Source: Sulfurovum sp. UBA1140
Lineage (GTDB): Bacteria; Campylobacterota; Campylobacteria; Campylobacterales; Sulfurovaceae
Direction of reading: 5' to 3'
DNA length: 12,210 bases
Assembly: GCA_002311915.1 (NCBI GenBank)
Contig: DCAF01000044.1
Span: forward strand, 8,178-20,387
Below, one piece after another: positions 6,374-12,210 of this stretch. The notes under the pieces were generated by a model. It did not search any database. It saw only the letters and a program-made list of their open reading frames with translations, and had not been told where the DNA came from. Every line of letters starts with the position of its first letter. The stretch's first letter is position 1. The position numbers and the translations under genes were made by a program.

Positions 6374-7372
6374 ATGTACGCAAAATTTCACTCTATTGGG
6401 GCCTATGTCCCCTCTAAAGTATTGAGTAATGAAGATTTAGAGAAGATGGTTGAGACCAGTAACGAGTGGATTTTAAAGCGTACAGGTATCAAAGAGAGAC
6501 GTATTGCAGGGGATAATGAAGTTACCAGTGACATGGCGACAAAAGCTTCTAAAATTGCTATAGAACGAGCAGGATTAGAGGTTACGGATATTGATTTGGT
6601 TGTCTGTACAACGGTGACTCCTGATTATTTTAATATGCCTGCAACGGCGTGTATTATTTCAGATAAGTTGGGTATTAAAAATGTTCAAGCGTTTGATATA
6701 TCGGCTGCGTGTAGTGGGTTTGTTTATGCTCTATCTATTGCAAAAGCCTTTGTTGAATCGGGAATGAAAAAGCATGTATTAATTGTGGGTGCTGAGAAGT
6801 TTAGCTCAATTGTTGACTATACCGACCGATCCACATGTATCTTGTTTGGTGATGGTGCAGGTGCAGCGGTAATTTCTGCTACTAATGATAAGAGTGAAGC
6901 CTTTATTGATGTACATGCCAGTGCTGATGGTTCTTATGCTGATTTTTTGGTAACTCCTGCTCCTGGAAGTATTCATCCTGTATCACAAAAAGTGATTGAT
7001 GAGGGGTTAAACTTTGTACAGATGAAAGGGAACGAGACCTTTAAATTGGCAGTTAAGACACTAACCAAAGATGTAAAAAATATTTTGGCAAAAAATGCTA
7101 TAAATTCGGAGGATATTCCACACTTTATACCCCATCAAGCAAATTACCGTATTATTAAAGCTGTAGGTGATGCCTTAAAAATGAGAGAAGACCAAGTGGT
7201 GGTAACGGTACATAAGTATGGGAATACTTCAGCAGCATCCATTCCGATGGCAATTAATGATATTTATGAGTCAGGTCGTCTAAAAAAGGGGGAGTTAATG
7301 CTTCTGGATACTTTTGGTGGTGGTTTGACTTGGGCTAGTGCATTGTTGCCTTTTGCAGGGGAAACATTGTAA
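6374..7372 (+). CDS. fabH: beta-ketoacyl-ACP synthase III
   Basis: FabH starts type II fatty-acid synthesis by condensing acetyl-CoA (or another short acyl-CoA) with malonyl-ACP. The 332-residue length fits. The thiolase-fold catalytic triad is complete: Cys113 in SAACSGF, His254 in the PHQAN motif and Asn284 in YGNTSAAS. Other family signs are the N-terminal IGAYVPSKVLSNEDLE stretch, EWILKRTGIKERR, the LFGDGAGAAV glycine loop (157-166) and the C-terminal FGGGLTWAS. The start lies eight bases after plsX with AAGG in the gap. It is the last gene of the ndk-to-fabH block and is followed at once by the structured element at 7381-7436. Confidence 0.97.
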   Translation: MYAKFHSIGAYVPSKVLSNEDLEKMVETSNEWILKRTGIKERRIAGDNEVTSDMATKASKIAIERAGLEVTDIDLVVCTTVTPDYFNMPATACIISDKLGIKNVQAFDISAACSGFVYALSIAKAFVESGMKKHVLIVGAEKFSSIVDYTDRSTCILFGDGAGAAVISATNDKSEAFIDVHASADGSYADFLVTPAPGSIHPVSQKVIDEGLNFVQMKGNETFKLAVKTLTKDVKNILAKNAINSEDIPHFIPHQANYRIIKAVGDALKMREDQVVVTVHKYGNTSAASIPMAINDIYESGRLKKGELMLLDTFGGGLTWASALLPFAGETL

Positions 7373-7380
7373 TCTATTGG

Positions 7381-7436
7381 CTTGGAAACGGAGCGTTTAC
7401 GCCCGAATAACGGAGGCATAGCCTTCCGATTCCTAG
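7381..7436. repeat. GC-rich element with two bulged hairpins and a closing stem
   Basis: This 56-base element lies between the fabH stop and the converging truncated PAS gene. Hairpin A pairs CGGAGCG with CGCCCG (7389-7405) around TTTA with one bulged A. Hairpin B pairs CGGAGGC with GCCTTCCG (7411-7428) around ATA with one bulged T. An outer stem pairs CTTGGAA (7381-7387) with TTCCTAG (7430-7436) with one T-T mismatch, so the whole can fold as a three-way junction. About 55 percent of the bases are G or C, well above the surroundings. It may be an intergenic repeat family, a two-way terminator or a small structured RNA. Copy number in the genome cannot be judged from one window. Confidence 0.55.
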
Positions 7437-7446
7437 TTCTAAAATT

Positions 7447-7857
7447 TCATCTTAAATGTATAATTTTTTTAAATCTACTAACAAACTTTTTTAATATGCC
7501 ATCATCTTGTTTAACTACTCTGCTCATAAAATCATCGTAATTGGTATGTCTCACCTCTAAAAAACTCTGAATATAATTAAGAGAAGCCTCAATACCATGG
7601 GTTGATTCAAGTTGTCGCAGGTGTGTATAGAGTGGTTCGATGGAACGAATGGCACCTTGTGAGGCAGCGTATTGATAAGCAATATAGGTTGCCTTTTGAT
7701 GGGTATTCTCTTTTTTTATCTCAAAATCAGTGACAACCCAGTAGTATTCTCCTGATTTTGTTCTGTTTTTTATTAAGGCTTTAATATTTTTTCCATTCTG
7801 GATTCTATCCCACATCAGATAATAGATAATATTACTCTTAAATAGATAAGTAAAATT
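7447..7857 (-). pseudogene. 5'-truncated PAS-domain protein gene
   Basis: The reverse-strand frame is open from 7857 down to the stop at 7447-7449. The first Met, at 7815, gives 122 residues. The sequence MWDRIQNGKN followed by IKNRTKSGEYYWVVTDF is the second half of a PAS sensor domain of the kind found in many Campylobacterota chemotaxis and signalling proteins, where 'WDTI..GKPW.G.VKNR.K.G.YYWV' follows a first half of about 45 residues. That first half, which should form much of the ligand pocket, is missing. The rest (EPLYTHLRQLE, SYIQSFL-like and YDDFM segments) resembles the C-terminal extension of the same proteins. No ribosome binding site precedes the Met at 7815, and an in-frame TAA lies just beyond 7857. 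A decayed remnant is most likely; a small expressed protein is possible. Confidence 0.6.
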
Positions 7858-7886
7858 TTATTAACCCTTTATTAATGCCAATAGAG

Positions 7887-7892
7887 TAAAAT
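7887..7892 (+). promoter_or_regulatory. possible -10 of the moxR operon promoter
   Basis: TAAAAT, identical to the hexamer proposed for metK, lies 22 bases before the moxR start in an A/T-rich stretch. It lacks the preceding TG. It overlaps the region upstream of the divergent PAS relic. Confidence 0.35.
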
Positions 7893-7903
7893 ATCATGCA
7901 TAT

Positions 7904-7909
7904 AGGAGA
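7904..7909 (+). promoter_or_regulatory. ribosome binding site fixing the TTG start of moxR
   Basis: AGGAGA lies five bases before TTG at 7915. An ATG at 7896 is out of frame and upstream of this site, so TTG is the best start. Confidence 0.7.
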
Positions 7910-7914
7910 TTATA

Positions 7915-8862
7915 TTGAATCAAGTGGTACAGAATATTAGAGACGAAATAGGTAAAGTAATTGTGGGGCAAGAGAAGCTTATCGATGGGCTTTTGATAGG
8001 GCTTTTAACACGGGGTCATATTTTACTAGAGGGGGTACCTGGTTTAGCAAAAACAACGGCAGTTAATGCTTTGGCAAGTAGTTTGGGGCTTAATTTTAAA
8101 CGGCTTCAGTTTACTCCTGACCTTTTGCCCAGCGATATTATTGGTACCGAGATATACGACCCCTCTAGCAACAGTTTTAAAATTAAGCAGGGTCCTATTT
8201 TCACCAATTTACTTTTAGCTGATGAGATAAATCGAGCCCCAGCCAAAGTACAATCGGCACTGCTTGAGGTGATGCAAGAACGACAAGTAACCATTGGTGA
8301 TAAGACCTTTAAGATAGACCTTCCTTTTTTGGTCATGGCAACCCAAAATCCTGTGGAGCAAGAGGGAGCGTATGAGTTACCCGAAGCTCAACTTGATAGA
8401 TTTTTAATGAAAATAGTGGTAGGCTACAACACCAAAGAGGAGGAGCTAGAGATTGCTAGACGGGTTGCAAATAATGGCTTTGGAAAGATAGAACAAGTAG
8501 CAACGCTCATGGATTTAGAGAATATTCGTAAAAAGGCAATGGAAGTACATATAGATGAAGAGGTCGAAAAGTACATTATAGAACTGGTCTTTGCAACCCG
8601 AAATCCAAAGGAGTATGGAATGGAAATTGTCGCACCTTATATTCAGTTTGGGGCGAGTCCACGGGCGAGTATTGATATGTATAAAGCCTCTCGTGCAGTT
8701 GCCTATTTGAAAGGGCGAGATTATGTCTCTCCTATCGAGGTCGCTTATGTGGCAAAAGAGATTTTAAGGCACAGAATAGTCTTAACCTATGAAGCCGAAG
8801 CCGACGGAGTTTCATCAGATTTAATTATAGATAGAGTCTTAACGGCTGTGGATATACCTTAA
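7915..8862 (+). CDS. MoxR-family AAA+ ATPase
   Basis: MoxR proteins are cytoplasmic AAA+ ATPases thought to act as chaperones that load metals or assemble complexes together with the von Willebrand A proteins encoded beside them; some affect stress tolerance or cell envelope. The 315-residue protein has Walker A GVPGLAKT (40-47), Walker B LLLADEINRAP (99-109), sensor 1 ATQNP (142-146), the arginine finger in LDRF (Arg162) and sensor 2 SPR (248-250), so ATP binding and hydrolysis should be intact. The start is TTG at 7915, chosen because AGGAGA (7904-7909) sits five bases upstream and the next in-frame GTG would cut the N-terminal helix. It heads the operon with DUF58 and two VWA genes. The substrate cannot be read from sequence. 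Confidence 0.93.
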   Translation: MNQVVQNIRDEIGKVIVGQEKLIDGLLIGLLTRGHILLEGVPGLAKTTAVNALASSLGLNFKRLQFTPDLLPSDIIGTEIYDPSSNSFKIKQGPIFTNLLLADEINRAPAKVQSALLEVMQERQVTIGDKTFKIDLPFLVMATQNPVEQEGAYELPEAQLDRFLMKIVVGYNTKEEELEIARRVANNGFGKIEQVATLMDLENIRKKAMEVHIDEEVEKYIIELVFATRNPKEYGMEIVAPYIQFGASPRASIDMYKASRAVAYLKGRDYVSPIEVAYVAKEILRHRIVLTYEAEADGVSSDLIIDRVLTAVDIP

Positions 8863-8881
8863 TAGAAAGGCTTAAATTACT

Positions 8882-9721
8882 ATGAGCAGTCAAACTATAA
8901 AGAGAATTTTATTAAAAACCAAAAAACAACTCTTTGGAGAGATGTTAGGAAATAACGCTTCTCTATTTCAAGGTGAAGGGTTTGAATTTACTGAACTACG
9001 TGAGTATGTGTATGGCGATGATATACGTAAAATTGATTGGAAAACCACGGCAAAACTGGGTAAACCTTATGTTAAAATCTACCGTGAAGAGCGAGAACTT
9101 AATGTGGTAACGGCAGTTATGATGGGGGGAGAAAGCTATTTTGGTACGGTAAAACAGAAGCGTGATGTAATGAGTGAACTGGTAGCCACCATTGGTTTTT
9201 CAGCCGTTAAGAATGGTGATCTTTTTTCTTCAGTTATTTTTGCAGATCAACTCTACTCAACAACACGACCCAATAAAAAGTTTTTTGCCGTTCAAGATGC
9301 CATAACTAAAATAGATGGTTTTGATGTTTTGGGAAAACAGAGTAACTATCAAGCTTTTGCTGACATGCTTTTCACACGAGTTAAACGAAAATCACTCCTG
9401 TTTGTAATTGCCGATTTTGTGGGGGATATTAACTTTAATCTACTAAGTAAAAAGCATGATGTGGTGGCAATAATAGTTCGAGACAGATTTGAAGAGAAGC
9501 CTACTGAGTTGGGTTATCTAAGGGTATTAGATATGGAGAGCCATCAAAGTTTTGAGGGGAATATTGACAGCAAAGTCTTAGAAGAGTATGAAAAAGCTTT
9601 AGCTACCAATGATAAGACTTTAATGGCTCATTTCAAAAGAAATGGGATACGTTTTGTAAAAATATATACCGATGAAGAGCCATTTATAAAATTGGCTCGG
9701 TTGTTTGGGGGACGTAGGTGA
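8882..9721 (+). CDS. DUF58 domain protein of the MoxR operon
   Basis: DUF58 proteins are soluble partners encoded directly after moxR in nearly all MoxR operons; their fold is related to von Willebrand A domains, and their role is unknown beyond that association. This 279-residue protein carries the family core at 38-77: ELREYVYGDDIRKIDW, then KTTAKLGKPYVKIYREERE. The later LLFVIADFVGD and DVVAIIVRDRFE strands fit a VWA-like Rossmann fold. No signal peptide or membrane segment is seen. The gene begins 19 bases after moxR; a GAAAGG at 8865-8870 is somewhat far (11 bases) from the ATG, so initiation may be moderate. Its last codons carry the ribosome binding site and GTG start of the micro-ORF that overlaps its stop. 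Confidence 0.9.
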   Translation: MSSQTIKRILLKTKKQLFGEMLGNNASLFQGEGFEFTELREYVYGDDIRKIDWKTTAKLGKPYVKIYREERELNVVTAVMMGGESYFGTVKQKRDVMSELVATIGFSAVKNGDLFSSVIFADQLYSTTRPNKKFFAVQDAITKIDGFDVLGKQSNYQAFADMLFTRVKRKSLLFVIADFVGDINFNLLSKKHDVVAIIVRDRFEEKPTELGYLRVLDMESHQSFEGNIDSKVLEEYEKALATNDKTLMAHFKRNGIRFVKIYTDEEPFIKLARLFGGRR

Positions 9722-9840
9722 ATTTTAGTTTTTTGATAATTAGGATTTTGATACTCCACCTCATTTATGGGGTGGAGTATCAAAAACGAGAGCTTGAAGA
9801 GATTATTCTTAAGTTAAATGAGTTAGAGTCTGAGATATGA
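9718..9840 (+). CDS. 40-residue membrane or exported micro-protein
   Basis: An open frame of 40 codons starts at GTG 9718, overlapping the DUF58 stop as GTGA, and stops at TGA 9838-9840, overlapping the next start as ATGA. A GGGGGA stretch at 9707-9712 lies five bases before the GTG, a good ribosome binding site. The product begins MNFSFLIIRILILHLIYG, a hydrophobic run long enough for a signal peptide or single membrane helix, and continues VEYQKRELEEIILKLNELE, a charged amphipathic helix with leucine/isoleucine spacing suited to a coiled coil. I do not recognise a named family. Without this ORF there would be a 115-base hole in an operon that otherwise overlaps throughout. Codons 10-23 also form a 17-bp hairpin, so an RNA role for the stretch is an alternative or an addition. 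Confidence 0.6.
   Translation: MNFSFLIIRILILHLIYGVEYQKRELEEIILKLNELESEI
9746..9785 (+). promoter_or_regulatory. 17-bp hairpin inside the MoxR operon
   Basis: TTTTGATACTCCACCTC (9746-9762) pairs with the bases at 9769-9785 over 17 positions, with a single G-U pair and a 6-base ATTTAT loop. It lies inside the micro-ORF between DUF58 and the DUF4381-like gene. No T run follows on either strand, so it is not a standard terminator. It could be an mRNA processing or stability element that sets different levels of the upstream and downstream genes, or a DNA operator. Confidence 0.65.
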
Positions 9841-10232
9841 ACAATGAAACACTAAGAGACATCAAACCCCTACTAGAAATCTCTGATTCTAGCTATTATC
9901 TTTATATTGGATTTTTAATTTTTGTTGGACTTTTCCTGTTTGGACTACTATTTTTTTTACTAAGAAAATTTTGGTTTAATCGAAAAGTAAACATACAAAA
10001 GGTCTATTTTGAACGCTTAAAAGGGGTAAACTGGGAGGATACTAAACAGAGTGCTTATGATATAACCTATTTGGGGCGAAAACTCTGTTTAGATCAACGG
10101 ATTGAAGAGATATATAATCAGCTTCTTCCGATGTTAGAACAGTATAAGTATAAAAAAGAGGTTCCTGCTGTAAACAGTGAGACGTTAAAACAGTATAATC
10201 TGTTGGTGCATGTGATTGATGAATCAATTTAG
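9837..10232 (+). CDS. small membrane protein, DUF4381-like
   Basis: This 131-residue protein has one strong membrane helix at about 21-43 (YLYIGFLIFVGLFLF onward), followed by the positively charged RKFWFNRK, which predicts a cytoplasmic C-terminal domain. That domain (residues 50-131) is helical, with LRDIKP at the N-terminus and 'YDITYLGRKLCLDQRIEEIYNQLLPMLEQYKY' in the middle. The size, topology and place between DUF58 and batA match the DUF4381-type proteins of Bat/MoxR operons, which may help assemble the VWA complex at the membrane; the sequence itself is too divergent for certainty. Its ATG overlaps the micro-ORF stop and its end overlaps batA by 14 bases, so translation is probably coupled on both sides. 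Confidence 0.65.
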   Translation: MNNETLRDIKPLLEISDSSYYLYIGFLIFVGLFLFGLLFFLLRKFWFNRKVNIQKVYFERLKGVNWEDTKQSAYDITYLGRKLCLDQRIEEIYNQLLPMLEQYKYKKEVPAVNSETLKQYNLLVHVIDESI

Positions 10233-11139
10233 TTTTGAATTTCCGTGGCTTTTTAGCCTGATTTTACTGTTTATATTCTGTGCAAGGTTTTGTAAAATGA
10301 AAGGTCGAAGTATCTATTTCCCTCATCTGAATAGACTCTTGATGGGGAGTCAGAAACAGAGTGTGTTGATGGTACTTTTAAAGTGGTTGGGGATTGTAAT
10401 GGCAGTGGTGGCATTGGCTTCACCGATGATGACCAAAGAGTACAGCAGTTCTAAGCGAGATGGACGAGATATTGTATTGATTATTGACAGCAGTGAGTCG
10501 ATGAAACAGGCACGTTTTGATGCCAAAGATATGCAGAAAAATAAGTTTGAAGTGGTGCAAGAGGTAGCAAGTGATTTTGTTGCGAGTCGAGAAGATGACC
10601 GTATTGGTCTGGTTACCTTTGCCGATGTGGCTTTTGTTGCCTCTCCTTTGACTTTCGAGAAGAAGTTTTTACAACAGATTATTATTATGCAAAAAATGGG
10701 AGTGGCAGGAAAGCGTACGGCAATTAATGATGCGTTGGCTCAAACTTATAATCTGTTATCACACTCTAATGCCAAATCTAAAGTGGCTATTTTACTAACC
10801 GATGGAATGGACAATATGAGTAAAGTCCCTTTGTCTGAAATTCAAAGTTTGATTCAAAAAAGTTCGGTTAGGCTTTATACTATAGGAATTGGTAGCAGTC
10901 GAGATTATGATGGAGCCTATCTTAAGGCATTGGCAAGAGCAGGGAATGGTCAAGCTTTTGGGGCAAGTAATGCTCAGATGTTAAGTGAGATATATGCCAA
11001 GATAGATATTTTAGAGGCGAGTCATATCGAAGATAAACGCTATATTCAAGAGAGCCTTTTGTATATCTATCCACTTTTTATAGCCATACTCTCTTTTTTA
11101 TTGTTTATCTACCTTAGAAATATGCAGGGTCGTTCATGA
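10219..11139 (+). CDS. BatA-type von Willebrand factor A membrane protein
   Basis: The 306-residue protein has an N-terminal hydrophobic helix (about 8-24), a second helix (about 50-69), a von Willebrand A domain (about 84-260) and a C-terminal helix (about 280-298), the standard BatA layout with the VWA domain probably facing the periplasm. The metal-ion-dependent adhesion site is complete: DSSES (90-94), Thr167 in GKRTAIND and Asp195 in LTDGMDN. Such proteins act with MoxR and DUF58; in Bacteroides the Bat proteins are tied to oxygen tolerance, while the role here is open. I choose ATG 10219 rather than the TTG at 10216 directly before it because the family begins close to the first helix. 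The gene overlaps its upstream neighbour by 14 bases and batB by 4. Confidence 0.88.
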   Translation: MNQFSFEFPWLFSLILLFIFCARFCKMKGRSIYFPHLNRLLMGSQKQSVLMVLLKWLGIVMAVVALASPMMTKEYSSSKRDGRDIVLIIDSSESMKQARFDAKDMQKNKFEVVQEVASDFVASREDDRIGLVTFADVAFVASPLTFEKKFLQQIIIMQKMGVAGKRTAINDALAQTYNLLSHSNAKSKVAILLTDGMDNMSKVPLSEIQSLIQKSSVRLYTIGIGSSRDYDGAYLKALARAGNGQAFGASNAQMLSEIYAKIDILEASHIEDKRYIQESLLYIYPLFIAILSFLLFIYLRNMQGRS

Positions 11140-12122
11140 GTTTTGTTAACCTTCCGTTTTTTTGGTTTATGGTTGCCCCTTTGGCGATATTTACCTTTTT
11201 AATCTTGACCCATAAAGATGAATTTTTACAGATTTTTGATAAAAAAGTTTTAGAACGTTTAAGTGTGGGGGATGATGCACTGCCCTTGGTATGGCGAAAT
11301 CTTATAATGATTTTGGCTATTTTTTTTATGATAGTTGCCATGGCAAGACCTGTGGTTGATCATGGAGATAAAATTATAGAGTTAGAGGGGTTGAGTGCCG
11401 TGGTGGCACTAGATATTTCAGGTTCTATGCGTTCTACCGATGTTTATCCTAACCGTTTGGAGTTTGCTAAAAAGAAGATAACCACCCTGTTTGATGCCAT
11501 GCCAACCGATGAACTTGGGTTAATGGCTTTTGCTCATGTCTCTTTTATGATGGCTCCATTCTCGGCAGATAAAGCAACTCTTACACAGATAATCAAGGGG
11601 ATAAGCGATGAGTATATTAATATGGCTTCTACCGATTTTAGAGCATTGAGCAGTTTTGCTTCGGAGTTGTTGGCACAAAAGCATCCTAAAATTCTAATTG
11701 TTTTTTCAGATGGTGGTGAACCAAAAGATATGCTAGAGTTTTCAAAAAAGATTCAATCTGAAGGGATTATACTCTATGTGGTATTGGTAGGAAGTAAAGA
11801 GGGGTCTCCTGTATTGGGTTCTGATGGCAAACCGATTTATAATAAGGGGAAAATTATAATCACTCAAAGAAATGATACCTTAGGAGAAATTGCTAGGAAA
11901 AGTGGAGGTGCTTTTGTGGTAGCTAGTAGTGGGAATGGTGATATTTATAAATTGGTAAAGAGGATTAAATCTAAACATCAAGGCAAAAATAAAGGAGAAA
12001 TAGTAATTCATAACCGAGAGGAGTATTTCTACTATCCTTTGGGGTTGGGATTGCTCTTTTTATTGATTGGATTTTCTTCTTTGCCTCGATTAACTTATAA
12101 GATGGGTAGATTTGTTGTCTGA
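11136..12122 (+). CDS. BatB-type von Willebrand factor A membrane protein
   Basis: This 328-residue protein repeats the layout of its neighbour: hydrophobic helix at about 7-24, second helix at about 55-71, VWA domain at about 87-290 and C-terminal helix at about 300-318. The metal site is complete: DISGS (93-97), Thr166 in ASTDFRAL and Asp192 in FSDGGEP. The MAMARP motif after helix 2 and the VYPNRLEFAKK segment after the metal site are typical of BatB. The start overlaps the batA stop as ATGA, so the two are translated together, probably in fixed ratio as partners. BatA and BatB are paralogues but differ enough to be an old duplication. The stop codon lies inside the palindrome that ends the window; batC/batD-like genes, if present, lie outside it. 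Confidence 0.88.
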   Translation: MSFVNLPFFWFMVAPLAIFTFLILTHKDEFLQIFDKKVLERLSVGDDALPLVWRNLIMILAIFFMIVAMARPVVDHGDKIIELEGLSAVVALDISGSMRSTDVYPNRLEFAKKKITTLFDAMPTDELGLMAFAHVSFMMAPFSADKATLTQIIKGISDEYINMASTDFRALSSFASELLAQKHPKILIVFSDGGEPKDMLEFSKKIQSEGIILYVVLVGSKEGSPVLGSDGKPIYNKGKIIITQRNDTLGEIARKSGGAFVVASSGNGDIYKLVKRIKSKHQGKNKGEIVIHNREEYFYYPLGLGLLFLLIGFSSLPRLTYKMGRFVV

Positions 12123-12201
12123 AGATTCCTAAGTTAGGTGGCTGTAACTATAACTAATTATAAAAAATAGTTATAGTCAGGCGACCCTGTAATAGTCTTC
12201 A
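12120..12201. repeat. 82-bp imperfect palindrome after batB
   Basis: The centre is a perfect 10-bp stem, ACTATAACTA (12147-12156) with TAGTTATAGT (12168-12177), around an 11-base A/T loop. CTG/CAG and GGT/ACC pairs extend it outward with bulges, and the ends pair again: TGAAGATT (12120-12127) with AGTCTTCA (12194-12201), including one G-U pair. The left end includes the batB stop codon. No T run follows. It could be a terminator or processing structure, a short inverted-repeat element, or part of a structured RNA running past the window edge. Confidence 0.5.
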
Positions 12202-12210
12202 AGAATAAAT

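Noticed and set aside
7389..7428. Two similar units after fabH as a minimal CRISPR array
   Set aside because: The units are only about 17 bases, are self-palindromic, have a 5-base gap instead of a spacer, and no cas gene is present.
9746..9785. Reading the hairpin in the MoxR operon as an intrinsic terminator
   Set aside because: No T run follows the stem on either strand, and overlapping genes continue downstream.
10216..10218. TTG directly before the batA ATG as a start codon
   Set aside because: ATG at 10219 follows immediately and is the preferred codon; the extra residue has no support.

Overview
The window reads as chromosomal DNA from a low-GC member of the Campylobacterota (the former Epsilonproteobacteria), most likely a free-living Sulfurovum- or Sulfurimonas-like bacterium. 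The grounds are the AT-rich composition, the gene order ferredoxin - ndk - DUF177 - rpmF - plsX - fabH that I recall from Campylobacter and its relatives, a short cysteine-free ribosomal protein L32, the ending of a 'str' cluster (rpsG-fusA) without a tuf gene after it, and a PAS fragment of a type common in that phylum. The genus is a guess.

Region 1 (1-3884) is translation and methyl-group metabolism. It holds the 3' part of rpsG, then fusA, then a strong intrinsic terminator. After that comes a 51-residue opposite-strand relic that looks like the C-terminus of a GT4-type glycosyltransferase, then metK with its own promoter and terminator. Region 2 (3885-7372) starts with a two-cluster ferredoxin and its own hairpin. 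It then carries what looks like one co-transcribed block: ndk, DUF177 (YceD-like), rpmF, plsX and fabH. This pairs ribosome assembly with the entry to phospholipid and fatty-acid synthesis. The ndk leader carries a perfect 7-bp palindrome.

Region 3 (7373-7914) separates the housekeeping block from the last operon. It contains a GC-rich element that can fold as two bulged hairpins closed by an outer stem, and an opposite-strand, 5'-truncated PAS-domain gene with no visible ribosome binding site.

Region 4 (7915-12122) is a MoxR/Bat-type operon: moxR (AAA+ ATPase, TTG start), a DUF58 protein, an unlisted 40-codon membrane or exported micro-ORF, a small DUF4381-like membrane protein, and two von Willebrand factor A membrane proteins of the BatA and BatB type, both with intact metal-binding motifs. 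From DUF58 onward every junction overlaps (GTGA, ATGA, a 14-base overlap, ATGA), so translation is probably coupled. The micro-ORF itself contains a 17-bp hairpin. After batB the window ends in an 82-bp imperfect palindrome. The rest of the operon (batC/batD-like genes, if present) would lie beyond it.

The most interesting points are the micro-ORF and its internal hairpin inside the MoxR operon, the three-way-junction element after fabH, the palindrome after batB, and the two gene relics at 2485-2640 and 7447-7857. I see no CRISPR array, tRNA, rRNA, intact insertion sequence or recognisable defence system.
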